Source: Latrodectus hesperus (lineage: Eukaryota > Arthropoda > Arachnida > Araneae > Theridiidae). Taken from it: DNA of 64,000 nucleotides. The DNA lies in NCBI GenBank assembly GCA_037975125.1, contig CM075851.1:124908643-124972642 (forward strand). Reading direction: 5' to 3'. Below are positions 28,312 to 54,472 of the stretch, in pieces. The notes under the pieces were generated by a model, which worked only from the letters and a program-made list of their open reading frames with translations, was not told where the DNA came from and searched no databases. The translations under genes were made by a program, and so were the position numbers. Position 1 is the first letter of the stretch. The number at the start of each line of letters is the position of its first letter.

Positions 28312-29100
28312 TATACGCTACTAAATATTTCGTGAAAAATATAAATAAGTAGTTATAAGTTTAATGTTAAGTAATCAATATATATAATTTCATTTATAAA
28401 TATATGAAATGTGGGTGCTTACCCACGTGGGCAATAAGGGAAATGAGTATATCGTTGCTCTTGCAAACGAAATTTGAAATCTGCATCAAACCTTCAATGT
28501 TATATCTAAAGTTGCAAACGCCGTTAAAAAGTGGAAATTCTAAAAATTTTAGAAAACCACTGATCTTCGAAACTAATTTCCCTAGTGGCCTATCGTATGT
28601 AATTGGAATGATTCTTATTGACCTTTCAATGGAATGAAGATATTGCCTAAAAATAATTCCAGATTAAATCTTTTACGCAAAATCCTTCATTCTTCAAAGA
28701 ATATTTTTAACTTCCAAACTATTATTACCTATTTTTACAAAGTCATCTCAACACTACAGGGCTTCCTTTACATTCTTCAAGCTCCAAAACTGGCAAAGCT
28801 TGTCATCCAGACTTTTGGCTCTATTTTGATTATTTTTCCATGGACAAGATAATAATAACATATTTGAAACTGTATTTTTTTGCAGTTTCTTTAATTTTTC
28901 TAGTTATAATAACTTATGCTTTTACTAAATAAAAAGTATTCAATTGAAGTTTTCCAAGAAAAAAGTGAAATTATGCCAAATATCAAATGTAATGTATTTT
29001 AGCATAATACTTTTTAATAGCATTTCAATAGTTTAACTTGCGTATTTTGAGAAATAATTAATTTTCACAACATGCATATTTTTGAAGTGATCTTTAGTAG
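28310..29100. other. Noncoding between TA array and tRNA-like block
   Basis: Two adjoining open frames of 77 and 72 codons (28404-28637 and 28634-28852) lie in slightly less AT-rich DNA, but I recognise no domain, and a short hairpin (GTGGGT...ACCCAC near 28410) precedes them. Possibly the wreck of a transposable element. Confidence 0.3.
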
Positions 29101-29400
29101 AGCTCATCGTTGCCTAGTGGTAAGCCAGCGCTCTCCTGGAACCAGGGGGTTCGTGTACCTTCCTGGGGCTTGAGCAGCCACCAGGCGCGTCGGCAGGTGA
29201 TGGATCGCCGAATGTCCTGTAGGAATGACAGGATAGCCTTGAATGTAGAATCAGAGGCCGCGAACCAGCTCCCGTAAACCCTGGTGTTATGCGATCCGTG
29301 CTTAGGGCTAATTGGCACCGCGGTATTGGTGTCTTAACGGAGCCTCTAGTTGCCTGGCGAACTTCTAGAGTAATTTGCCTTGCCCAATAACTCAGGCAAT
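29101..29400 (+). other. GC-richer tRNA-like/unclassified block before the LINE end
   Basis: This block stands out from its AT-rich surroundings. TTGCCTAGTGG (29110-29120) fits a pol III A box and GGTTCGTGTACC (29149-29160) a B box, with hairpin CCTGGAACCAGG between them; this could be a SINE head. The following 200 bp (with CCGCGG near 29320) match nothing I recognise, and all frames are broken. It may belong to a composite element that continues to the (AAG)n tail at 29957. Confidence 0.45.
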
Positions 29401-29655
29401 GCTGGGTGGACTTACATTACCTGAGCTTTTTAATTGTTATCTTGTGGCTGAAAAGACACAAGAAGTAACACACCTTTCTTCATTTGCAGGTAAAGCCTCT
29501 GAAGTAGACCTTGCTGAAAAAGACAAGAGAAATCAGAGGCAATCTTGTAAAGGGGCACCAATGAATCCTTCACTTGAGGTAGAAATAACCTCCAAACCAT
29601 CTTCTTCTGGTGAAAGTCAGGAAGCTATCCCTAGCATGATTGACTTTCTGACCAG
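29401..29655 (+). pseudogene. Unrecognised coding-like segment upstream of the LINE end
   Basis: Part of a 128-codon open frame (29375-29761), rich in Lys, Glu and Ser, with no match I can name. The LINE-like sequence that follows is in another frame. It may be an extra LINE ORF segment, a piece of host exon carried by the element, or chance. TTGCAG-GTAAAG near 29485-29500 resembles abutting splice sites. Confidence 0.25.
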
Positions 29656-29880
29656 ATGGGACTGTTTCAGCAAGACCCTATCTGCTGGAAATGTCATACG
29701 CAAGAGGAAACGGCAGAGCATATCATTTACGAATGTGAGGCTCTTGCCCTCCCTAGATTAACTTCTGTAGGCATCATCCATACTAGAGAGTTACACCTAG
29801 ACTCCATTAAAGGGTTATCGGACTTTATTAATAGAGTGGAACTATCAACTGGAACTAGGAAACATTGGGTTTGGAGTTAA
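29656..29880 (+). pseudogene. C-terminal remnant of a non-LTR retrotransposon ORF2 (RNase H tail with CCHC motif)
   Basis: Seventy-four codons to a stop. Residues 10-27 form C-x2-C-x8-H-x4-C with ETAEHI between, the signature found at the C-terminus of Jockey/R1-like LINE pol proteins after RNase H, where it is thought to bind nucleic acid. It continues with the usual ALALPR and a leucine-rich ending. Everything upstream (reverse transcriptase, endonuclease) is absent, as in a 5'-truncated copy. A short 3'UTR and an (AAG)n tail follow. Confidence 0.7.
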
Positions 29881-29935
29881 TGGTACAAAATGCTGAAAAA
29901 AGCAGAGGTGCCCAATGACATACAAACCCAATTCT

Positions 29936-29957
29936 AAGAAGAAGAAGAAGAAGAAGA
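29936..29957 (+). repeat. (AAG)n 3' tail of the non-LTR element
   Basis: About seven AAG units end the LINE 3'UTR and are followed at once by AAGCCAGCGCTCT, which is also found at 29122-29134. Confidence 0.75.
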
Positions 29958-29959
29958 GG

Positions 29960-30020
29960 AAGCCAGCGCTCTTCTGATCATACGGTCACAGTTTTAATCC
30001 CAATCCTTAATAAACAATTG
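29960..30020 (+). repeat. tRNA-like remnant after the LINE tail
   Basis: The 13-bp AAGCCAGCGCTCT at 29960-29972 repeats 29122-29134 exactly, and a degraded B box (GTTTTAATCCC) follows at 29991-30001. Joined in thought to 29110-29134, the A-to-B box distance would be 43 bp, as in a tRNA. It may be the right half of a tRNA-like target or a second SINE head. Confidence 0.45.
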
Positions 30021-30112
30021 CAGATGAATGCTTCGTTTCGGTCGGGGAGGTTGTTTGGGAGTATTCTAGGTTTCTTTTTATGTCATATAAATATATTTAT
30101 GTCTTTCTATTT

Positions 30113-30320
<208 letters not shown>

Positions 30321-31098
30321 TAATTATTTTCAACTATCACTAAATAAGGTTGACTATCTATGAAAAGTTCTAACAGAATATGATTTAGGAAATGGAAATA
30401 AAATGCCTTATACCGGCCTTTGTGTGGCTTTTAGACAGGCCACTTCACAGTATCAAGTCACTACATGTTAATAATTTCAGCTACGTTACACAATAAAATC
30501 AATCAAGCAGATATAACTCTATTTAAAATATTAAATTTGTTGTAGCAGTTCAAATTAACAAACTTTTATAAAACGAATTCAACATTTTTCTGAAAAAGTA
30601 AAAATATGTTATATGCTTATTGTAATACTTCATAAAAATAATAGTAATTTTTTGAGAAATCATCAATTTTCATAATATTTTTTGAAGGATTTACTTTCCA
30701 AAAATCATCGAAGTGGAAGAAAAAAAATGCACCAAGTTACGATGGTATTTAAAATCGTTCTGTGTTTTTTATAATTTTGAAATGAATGAAAAATATAACT
30801 TTATAATATGTGATTATAAATTACTATAAGATTTTAAAGATTTTTAATGGTTTCGTATTTGAATTATTTGTGGCTGATAAAAATATTTCTGATTGCGTTG
30901 TCTTAGAATTATTGTAACATAGTTCCACTTCACACTTATTGTGAATAATTTCTCTTTTTAGTAAAAACCTAGTTTAGCCTAGTTAGAAACAAAGTTTAGA
31001 ACAATTATTTCTAAATTACCAAATATTTTATTTTACTAAACACATTATTTAATGATACTTTTTACTCATCTCTTAAGAGAAGACAGAAAAATAAATTG

Positions 31099-31099
<1 letters not shown>

Positions 31100-31179
<80 letters not shown>
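31100..31179. repeat. (TA)n microsatellite
   Basis: 80 bp of uninterrupted TA. Confidence 0.97.
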
Positions 31180-31181
<2 letters not shown>

Positions 31182-32636
31182 CTGATTATTAAATATTTTT
31201 ACAAATTATTTAAATTTATTTTGTTGAAAATTGTCAGTTTCTTAAATTGAGTTTTTAAGATAATTCCTTAATAATTAGCCATTTAATTTTGTTACAGTTT
31301 CTTCTAAAAATAATAAAAACTAAACATTTTTGAATTTCTCATAAAAGCATGCTAAAATATACCAATTACAATAAAAGTATCATTTGAATTTTGGTGTTTA
31401 AATAGCATTTGAAATGTGAGTGTATGACAGAAAGAAAATAAAGAAACTGTATTATAATAAGATTGTTTTGTAACATCATAGGTGAAAATCCAGTACCATA
31501 AGCGATGTATTAAAATGGAGTAATAAATTATTATTGTCAAATATTATGAATTTCCATTTTATGAGAAATTTATCAAAGATATGAATGGCTGTCCCAGTAA
31601 ATATAGTGGAATTATTTCCCGACTTCTAACTGAAATAGGAAACACGAAAAACATCAAATGTATACGTCACATCAACCACTGGATAGCCAATAGCGATAAG
31701 AACACCTGCTGTTGCAGCCACGAAAGGTGGAAAAGCGGCAACGTGTGTTAATTGTCAATTTGAGCATTTCGCTCCTAGATTTTCGGAGAAAACAATTTTT
31801 GACACTTCACCACTGACCCTTCAAAGCTTTAGGCTGTAATTTTTAACGTCGCTATAAATTTACGGCCAATTAATTTTCGAAAAGCTATTTTCTAATTCTT
31901 CAAATGAAATGGGGTCTTCGGACTGTTAGATTAGAAGCTTTACAAATTAAATAATTCTACATTTGAAAGAAAACATGGGCTTAATTTTTCTGATTTATAA
32001 ATTAAAATACGAATTAGTTGATAAATGAATAAAAATTAGATTTTATACCTGAAGTTTTATCACTTAGAATAAATTTTAGCATAAGGAAATATGTTAAATA
32101 TATAACTATATTTTATTGAATCACTGATTGTTACAATTGCAATTAATTCCAGAAATACAAAAATATGATATAAAATCAGCACAGTTTATCTACAGAATTG
32201 TACTGTCTGAGGTACATGGTTTTATTTGATTACTTTTATAAATTCAGTATTTCTTTATTAAACAATAGTATTTTGGTTAGTTTTGTATAGTTGATTTATT
32301 TTCTAATATAAGGAAGTTTTGTGAAATTTTTTTTTAAATGTAATGTATAATATAAGCTTAAAATGCTAATTCTCAGCTGCAGTTTGAGTTTAATAAAAGT
32401 ATATTACTGATCATTAAAACATTATGCATATATAAGTATGGAAAAGCAGTTGTTTATTGAATTCAACAATAAAGATTTAATCCAATATTCATTTCAGTGT
32501 TTTTAAAATATGAATTGTAAGATATTCAAATATTATTTTCCTTTACCTGTAACATAGTAATACAATATATAAAGTTTAGGAGGAAATAACTTTGATGCAT
32601 TTTCAAAGAATCCAAAGAATTTAAAATTCAGGTGAT

Positions 32637-32943
<307 letters not shown>

Positions 32944-35931
32944 TTTTTTTCATCAGATTTTCTTAAATTGTTTCGTACAACAACAATGTAACTATTGGAT
33001 TTTTTAATGCTAATAAATCTAAACATAAAAACTGAATTTTAAAATAAACTGCACTTTGAAAAACATGTTGACAAAATTATTTTGTTATCATAAAACTTGT
33101 CTTTTGAAAATTCCTTGGGAAAGAACAAGGTACCTCCATGAACAAGTCATCAATGTGAAGGGAAGGCGGAAGAAAAAGAGAAAAACGTCGCCGATGTTGT
33201 AGCAGTCACAAAAAGTCACATACAGCTTACCTTGAAAAATAGTTTGCTTGACGTCCCTTCCTCAAGTGCTTCTCTTGTTCGAAGGAAAAAAGAAAGACCT
33301 AAGCGGAGGAATAAATAAAGCTCAGTGAAAAGCAAGCGTTTACCTTTCAGAGGCTATAAAATTATGCAAATCTTAAAGCACCCGTTATGGCGAGGAGTTT
33401 TGAAAAATCGGAGTATGCTTTGAGGGAGAAGTCAAACAAGCGTGTACAGCGATATATCATCCTTACAAACTCGATTTGCGAGGCACACATATGTAAGTAG
33501 GTCCCGTTTCTCTAATATTTGATACCTGAGTAAGTCCCCGAAATATCCTCATAAAAGAAGCTCTTTTATGCCCATGGCTCCAGAAATGTTAACTTTATTT
33601 AGGGTATTCTTATGCTTGATGAACTACATGCATTTGTTTCATAAACTTCCTAATATATTAGATTTGGGTTTGTGTATTTGGCGATAGATTGTTATTTGGA
33701 AGCACTTTCGATGAATAAGTTTCTTATATTTATATTGTTTAATTCTTGAAATCATGAAGCAGATTGACTTTTACTAGTTTTCTTAATCTTGAAACTTGTA
33801 TAAATATCAGCATTCTTTGGAATTTCGATTGTACAGATCTTATTTTAGTCGAATTTGCTATCATATAAAAAGTTATTGATTAAAATAAAGAATTTTGTTC
33901 CATGATTTTCTATATAAAGGACTATATTATTATAAATGATTAACAATTTTGAAAAATATTCCATAAGTAATTTTTTCGTATTTAACGGAATAAGTGCTTA
34001 AGGGACTTATAATAAATTTTTAAAAATTTAATAATACATGTTACATTGAAATATGTGTAATTAAAAGTTATTTCATGTCAAATATATTTTACATAATAGG
34101 GCTCAGTTTATTTGAAGTATCATCTTCAATGTTTACTCTTTCATGGATAATCAGATAGTTATGCTTATTATAAACAGTTAAAATTGTCTATAAACTAATT
34201 GTTTTAATTTAAAATAATGATGTATAGTGTAAAGTATTTATCGGAATAAAGGCAGCTTCTTTTTTTTGAAAATCTTTATACTGAAAATAGTTCCGCAACT
34301 GCGAAATGTAAGAAAATCTGTGTGCAAAGATGACGACTAAATTTATGCATACTTCTCCTATCTTTTGATCTTTTAATTTATGAGTTTATATTAAAATTAA
34401 TGAGTTAATATTTCAAAGTTCTCTATCTTGCATTTTTTTCAGTTTTTTAATATTTTGAAGACATTTTTTAAAACTTTTATGCTTTTAATTCCACCTCATC
34501 AATTTATTTGGGTGATTTTTAACATTATATTTATCTGATGATTTATCCTTTCCAATACGATTATTTTTCTTAAAATTTGAATAAAATGGCGTATCACCGT
34601 CTTTACTATTGCGTTCTATTTCCTTTGGGATTTAATTTTTTCAAGAACATTATAATATAAATCCATTTTTATTATTTTAAAATATCAAAGATTTACAGTT
34701 ATTTTGGGATTTTTTTGCGTAAAATGAATAGTTATTTCAGACATAAAAATATTAGAGACATTTCGCGATTAAAGACAATTAAACTATCTTATAATGCAGC
34801 ACTTTGATTTTTAGTAACAAAAAAATATTTCTTAAATATTGATCACTACAACTACAATATTTTTTTCCTAGAAATATGTATTGCCTTAGCAATTTAAATG
34901 TCTAACAAGTATATTTTATAATCTATTATTAGAGCCATGGAATTTTTAGTTTTGAAGATATTTTATCGTTTTAGTTCAACCGATTCGAAGCAATTATTTA
35001 GCTCTAAGTCAACTCTCTTAGAAGGAACTAATGCCGTGTCCGTCGCATGAGAAGGGGTGTGGGGAAGATCTGAGATGATACTAAACCTCTAATAAATCAC
35101 AAGGAATGCTCATCGAGTGACTTTCTTGGACACAGCTAAAGAAACAACAACAAAAAAAGAAGAGTAGAGAAGAAGCCGACGAAAATAATATTCTTCGATC
35201 GTTTGCTTCCCGTTCCTTTTTTTTTACTTCGTTCTCCTCTTTCTTTCTCACGTTCCTGTCTCATCGATCCCACCGCACGAGACGCAAGCGATGATGAAGT
35301 GAAGTGAAGAGTGAAGGTGATCTTTTATTTTCGGCAGTACCTCCATGTTAGATAGATTCCTATCCATAACTAAAATATAGTTATACGGGAATTAAGAGAC
35401 CGACCAAAATGGATGGGTAATAAATTATTCATTAGCAGCCATGTAAAAATAACTTGATTACAGGACGAATTTTATTTAGCAATTTTTAATGTAAATATTA
35501 ATGTTGTAATATCTATGGTAATATACAAACTGAAAACGCATTTATTTCTGCAAATATTATTGCTTAAAAGCTATTATTCTTAAAAAAAGATGATTTTATA
35601 ATATTTTATTATTTAGTTTTATTCCCAAAATATTTTATCATTTTTTTATTGCTACAAATTATGAATTATAAGATTGTTGTTTCATTACTTCCAATAAATT
35701 TAATCAATAAATAGAAAAATATTCTTTTTTGTCTAGTTATTAATTTATGCTTATTCTAAAAATTAGGAATTCCAGATTTTTACGTTTGAATTAGGAACTG
35801 ACTATTATTCTTTATTATGGTTGGTTCTTTACACTGATAACATTATTTGGATAAAATATAATAGCTTAAACATCACTTTTTAATATTATTGGACTGGAAG
35901 TTCAATAAATCAATTTTGTAATAAATCATTA

Positions 35932-35933
<2 letters not shown>

Positions 35934-36006
<73 letters not shown>
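35934..36006. repeat. (TA)n microsatellite, left of Tigger
   Basis: Pure AT/TA dinucleotides. Together with 38304-38397 it was one array of about 165 bp before the Tigger insertion. Confidence 0.97.
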
Positions 36007-36009
<3 letters not shown>

Positions 36010-36030
36010 TAAACTCTCGCTACAACGATA
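36007..36030 (+). repeat. Left terminal inverted repeat of the Tigger element
   Basis: Starts CAGTAAACTCTCGCTACAAC and matches the reverse complement of 38280-38303 at 19 of 24 positions. It abuts TA of the flanking (TA)n array. Confidence 0.88.
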
Positions 36031-36160
36031 CCCGATACAACAATAACTCCCTCTACTACAATAATGTTTTGTGGTCCCGGTGATTTTGCATATAAACTAA
36101 TGTTAATCTCCCCTCAATATTGCGATATTCTCTAGAACAATAAACCTCTGTAAAACGATT
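36031..36160 (+). repeat. Subterminal repeats of the Tigger left end
   Basis: Degenerate copies of the terminal word recur at 36033-36045, 36051-36065, 36128-36142 and 36145-36159. Two further copies lie at the right end (38225-38241 and 38244-38259) in direct orientation with the left ones. A GGTCCC word also recurs at both ends. Such arrays usually bind the transposase HTH domains. Confidence 0.6.
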
Positions 36161-36455
36161 TTTTCAATCTAAATTTAAGTATTATTTGGACAAAAATAAA
36201 AAGCTTTTACAACACACAAGTGAGTTCAAAGGTTGTTTTGTAGTCTTTTTGGGATTCAATGGTGGTGTTCGGTGTGAAGAACAGAATAACAAGACTTCAA
36301 TTCAAGGAACGTTTATTATATCTTCAACATCATCAGACGGTCGCCTACAAAGTGGCTGGGTCGTTCTTCCTCCTCTCTCTCACTGGACTATCACGTGGTC
36401 TGGCGCGCCTTTTGGTTTAAACTTTTCTTTCTTTCACGCGATATTGTTCCCTAAG

Positions 36456-38024
36456 ATGGCAGGGCGAAAGCAACTATCTTTTCGAGATAAACTGAACGTT
36501 ATCAATGATATTGGTGAGGGAATGAAGCAGATTGATGCGGCTAAGAAACATGGATTATCGAAATCTACAGTTGCAACGTTCCTAAAGAAGAGAAAGCAAA
36601 TCGAAGATGCTGTAACTTCAAATGAAATTAACCCAGAGCGAAAACGACTGAAAGTTGCGACAAATGAAAACATTGATGCTGCTGTTTTAAAATGGTTTCA
36701 AGAGATGAGAGCGACAAATGTCCCAATAAATGGACCTTTATTATGTGCAAAAGCACGGAAATTTGCAGCAATGCTAGGGGACGAAACTTTCAAAGCTAGC
36801 AATGGTTGGTTAATGCGTTTTCGAGATCGTCATGGAATAACTTTCCAAGAAGTTCACGGAGAGAAAAAGTCAGCCCCGATAAATGACGCAAATGAATGGC
36901 GGCAAAACAAGATGAAAGAAATCTTAGAAAAGTATGCTCCAGAAGACATCTATAATGCAGATGAAGCTGGGCTGTTTTTCCAACTCCTACCCGATCGAAC
37001 ATTGGCATTCAAGGGTGAAAAATGTTATGGAGGGAAGAAATCAAAGCAGAGACTCACTGTTCTTCTGTGAACAAATAGCACAGGATCGCATAGAATACAA
37101 CCTCTCGTCATTGGTAAATCATTGAAGCCAAGGTGCTTTAAAAACGTGAAAAGTCTTCCCGTGGAGTATAAAGCAAATAAGAAGGCTTGGATGACGTCTA
37201 AATTTTTTTCCGAATGGCTACAGAAGTTAGACAATGAAATGAAGAAGAGAAAAAAAATCGTTTTGTTGATAGATAACTGCGGGGCTCACACGTCATTTCC
37301 AAAGCTACAAAATATCGAAATCGCTTTTTTCCCTGCCAATTGCACTTCAAATCTACAGCCTCTTGATATGGGCATAATTAAGTGCTTCAAAGGATATTAC
37401 AGAAAGCGGTTGGTGGACTCCATACTTGTAAACTTTGAAAATAAAGTAGAAGACCCTTTCAAAGCTGTAAATGTCAAGGAAGCTTGTGACAATATTGCTG
37501 GAAGTTGGTGGGAAGTAACAGAAAAAACCATTCGGAACTGCTGGAAAAAGGACGGTCTTTGTGTTATGGAAAATAAGAAATCTGATAATGATGAAAATTA
37601 CATAACCAATGATCTCTTAGATGATCAAGAATGTGTTTTGCACATCAAAAAATCCGTATCCCAACTTGAGGAAACAAGCGGTAAAAAGTTTGGAATTAGT
37701 ATAGAAGACTATTTAACAGCAGATGATGATCTTATGGTTTTCGCAGGAGTTACTGATGAAAATATTCTTTCTGAAATTACTGATGAGATAGGAAACAATG
37801 ATGAAGAAGATGATGATATTGATGATAATACAGGTCCATCGCAGTCCTTATTGTTATCCCATGAAGCTCTTCAATCTGTGAATTCTCTACGGACATTTTT
37901 TTCAAGCCTTCCGTCGATAAATGAAGAACATTTTCGTGCACTAAATTCAATGCATACAGTACTGATGAACTTAACAGTTAAAAAAATGAATAAACAAACA
38001 AAAATATTGGATTATTTTCAATAA
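36456..38024 (+). pseudogene. Tigger/pogo transposase (CENP-B HTH plus DDE_1), interrupted by one TGA
   Basis: The frame is open for 522 codons except for TGA at codon 205 (37068-37070); both sides stay in the same frame, so this is one nonsense change and not a frameshift. The start at 36456 begins MAGRKQLSF, the usual start for the family; the open 90 codons upstream do not look like transposase. Order: N-terminal psq-type helix-turn-helix (about 1-60), CENP-B-type helix-turn-helix (about 70-140), then DDE_1 catalytic core. Catalytic aspartates are visible at residues 169 (NADEAG), 273 (LIDNCGAH) and 304 (LQPLDMG); 30 residues separate the last two (DD30D). An acidic tail lies near 37785-37838. 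A stop before the second and third aspartates should abolish activity unless read through. AATAAA overlaps the final stop (38020-38025). Confidence 0.92.
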
Positions 38025-38279
38025 AAAGTGTTTTCAGGTATGTGAATATTTCTGTGCTTATTTTCTGAATTTATCTTATTTATTTATTTTTTTAGTATTT
38101 AAATCACTATTATTAGTATTTTACAAATTAATTTCTTCTAAATATAGACTTAAAAGTAGTATGTTATGCACCTTAAACTAATAATAATAAAAAAAACTCT
38201 TATTAAATGCTCAAAATATGTGGACCCTCGATATAACAATATGCCTCTCTACAACAATATATTTATTTGGTCCCTAAAA

Positions 38280-38303
38280 TATTGTTGTAACGAGGTTTCA
38301 CTG
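38280..38303 (-). repeat. Right terminal inverted repeat of the Tigger element
   Basis: Read on the minus strand it starts CAGTGAAACCTCGTTACAAC. Five mismatches to the left repeat; followed directly by TATATA. Confidence 0.88.

Positions 38304-38397
<94 letters not shown>
38304..38397. repeat. (TA)n microsatellite, right of Tigger
   Basis: TA dinucleotides with one GT interruption near 38319; begins exactly at the transposon end. Confidence 0.97.
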
Positions 38398-45235
<6,838 letters not shown>

Positions 45236-45274
45236 TATAAGATTGTTTCTTAAATTGTTAATTGTCTCATCTAA
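45236..45274 (+). promoter_or_regulatory. Possible core promoter (TATA-like box and initiator) of the ten-cysteine peptide gene
   Basis: TATAAG at 45236-45241 lies 33 bp before the A (45269) of an initiator-like TCATCT. That would leave a 5' leader of about 20 bases before the ATG at 45289. Spacing fits an arthropod TATA/Inr promoter, but both motifs are weak in AT-rich DNA, and an upstream noncoding exon cannot be excluded. Confidence 0.35.
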
Positions 45275-45288
45275 GTTTCTTTATCATC

Positions 45289-52485
<7,197 letters not shown>

Positions 52486-52591
52486 AATTGAAGATTACAA
52501 AGCAAATAATCCGCCACTTGATCTTCATTACTTTATCCCTCTGATATTAACGAATCATTATCTTCTTATGTATTGCATCATAGTACGAATT

Positions 52592-52597
52592 AATAAA
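52592..52597 (+). terminator. Polyadenylation signal AATAAA of the ten-cysteine peptide gene
   Basis: This AATAAA lies 107 bp after the stop codon, followed by a T-rich run. A canonical hexamer at a normal 3'UTR distance is plausible, though AATAAA is frequent in this base composition. Confidence 0.5.
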
Positions 52598-54348
52598 AAT
52601 TTTATATTTTAATAAATTCAATTTTTAAAATTTCATGTACTTTTATTTTTTATTTTGAATGTTATATATTATTTGACATGTATTTCTTAGCTATTTAATT
52701 TATATGTTTATTAAAATATAAAATATAAGTTTTTTAAGGAAGTATGAAAATACTGAGATAAAATGATTGACAATTGACAAATGAGAAAAATGAATGAAGT
52801 AATAGTTTAAATTTTAATAAATAAAATAATCTCATTTGGATAAAATTGTACACACATTAGAACTCAAATTGTGAGGTGTAAAAACTCTAAATTGGTAAGT
52901 TAACTATTACTTATACAATTTGAGTAAATAAGAAAAATAATTTAATTGAAATTAATTTTTAAAAATTAAATGCCTTCTGAAATTTAGTTTAAAAAATTTC
53001 TTGGATAAAGTTAAATTTTTAATTAATATAAATAGAATAGTTGCTTACCAAAGAGTAAATTAGCGAAACGTAGAAGTGAAATAATTATTAAGCTGAAAAC
53101 AACAGATAAATTTTATTTATAAGCTCATTTTTTTCATATTTTATTGTTAGATTATTTTACTTTGTTTTACTTAATATTCTACATGTAATATTCTTATATA
53201 GGTGGATATTTAATGTTAAAGAACTTCATCCTAAGCAATAAAAAAAGCTTTATTTATTTTAACTTACTCTCAGCTTTGATTTCATTAATTTCACATTGTA
53301 AATTGTTTTTAATCACAACAATAATAGAGTAAATATTTAATTTATCTCAAAATTCTTGGAATGTATTTTTTGTAGTTTTAATACTGCAGAGACGATTATG
53401 ATAAAAATGATGTACAGTGCATTTTTGGTCCAATCTTTATAATAATACTAATTATGAAATCATGATTAACTTCAACTAAAATAAGAACTCGAAAAAATAT
53501 GAATCGAATTTTTTGAAAAAATATTTTTTTCCATAAATTTCACCCCATGTTTCCTTAATGTGATAAACAGAATAAAAAAGTGGATATGCTTAGATTATGG
53601 TTGAGGCCATCGCAAACTCCATTATTGCCACTTTTCTTTTTTGAAGTAAATGTACATTTTTGATATTTTTCACGCAGTGGAATAGCCCCATAAGTACGAA
53701 GTGGGATGATCACCAATGAAAGAGGCTGCTTTTACTATTTTCCCCATCCTTTTCTTTCCTGTAAATAGGAACGCAGCTCACAGCGGTCTCATATGCACGT
53801 GAGATCTCTGAGAAATACATGTATTTGGGCATTTACATCTGTCTGTTGCGGTTTAGTGTTATTACTAGCCAAGCTCAAGACAGTAGGGTTGCTGGAAATG
53901 GTGAAATACAATATTTTGGCGAAATCAGATGGAAATTGGTGCCAACTACAGATGGAAAACATTATTTTCGACTTGATTTACGTTTACGACATTGAGACAA
54001 ACTACCATTCATTGTTGAAAAATAATTTTATTTTATTATTTTATGTTCATAGCCATTATAGAATTTATCAAAGGTACCTAACTTTAGTGCATATAAATAG
54101 AACATTTGTTGGCTTTATCCTCAAAAATATATATAAAACCTGAATATTTAAAATCATGTGATTTTGATTATAAAATGCAATACTTTTTATACTTAAAAGA
54201 ATGATAAAATGATTTTATTACTTATTGGTCATTACCTATATTCACATAATACTTTATACGCAATAACTAATAATATATTTTTAACGGAGTAGAATGGAAA
54301 TAACTTCATTTAATACACTCATATTTCTCATAAATTTACGACATCATT

Positions 54349-54472
<124 letters not shown>

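Larger units (their letters stand above)
36007..38303 (+). mobile_element. Tigger/pogo-type DNA transposon, nearly complete
   Basis: The 2297-bp element is bounded by imperfect 24-bp terminal inverted repeats starting CAGT and flanked by TA on both sides (36005-36006 and 38304-38305), the target duplication of the Tc1/mariner/pogo superfamily. It carries one plus-strand transposase frame (36456-38024). Degenerate copies of a C-T-C-T-N-T-A-N-A-A-C-R-A-T-A word recur inside both ends and are probably transposase-binding sites. It sits inside a (TA)n array, with 72 bp of TA on the left and 94 bp on the right. A single nonsense codon is the only clear lesion, so the insertion looks fairly young. 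Confidence 0.93.

Noticed and set aside
28404..28852. Two adjoining open frames as a gene
   Set aside because: No recognisable domain, no splice or promoter support; kept only as a description of the region.
29094..29318. 74-codon minus-strand frame
   Set aside because: A chance frame in the GC-richer tRNA-like block; no family resemblance on that strand.
36186..36455. Ninety open codons before the Tigger start
   Set aside because: They show no transposase similarity and include ordinary 5' leader of the element; the family start is the MAGRKQ methionine at 36456.
37068..37070. TGA in the transposase read as selenocysteine or programmed readthrough
   Set aside because: No selenocysteine-insertion element or readthrough context was seen, and no such case is known in pogo elements. 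A simple nonsense mutation explains it.
52862..52925. 11-bp inverted repeat with a 42-base loop
   Set aside because: Expected by chance at this base composition.
53793..54143. 116-codon plus-strand frame
   Set aside because: The longest unexplained frame outside repeats, but no domain, signal or splice support; composition drifts to AT-rich background.
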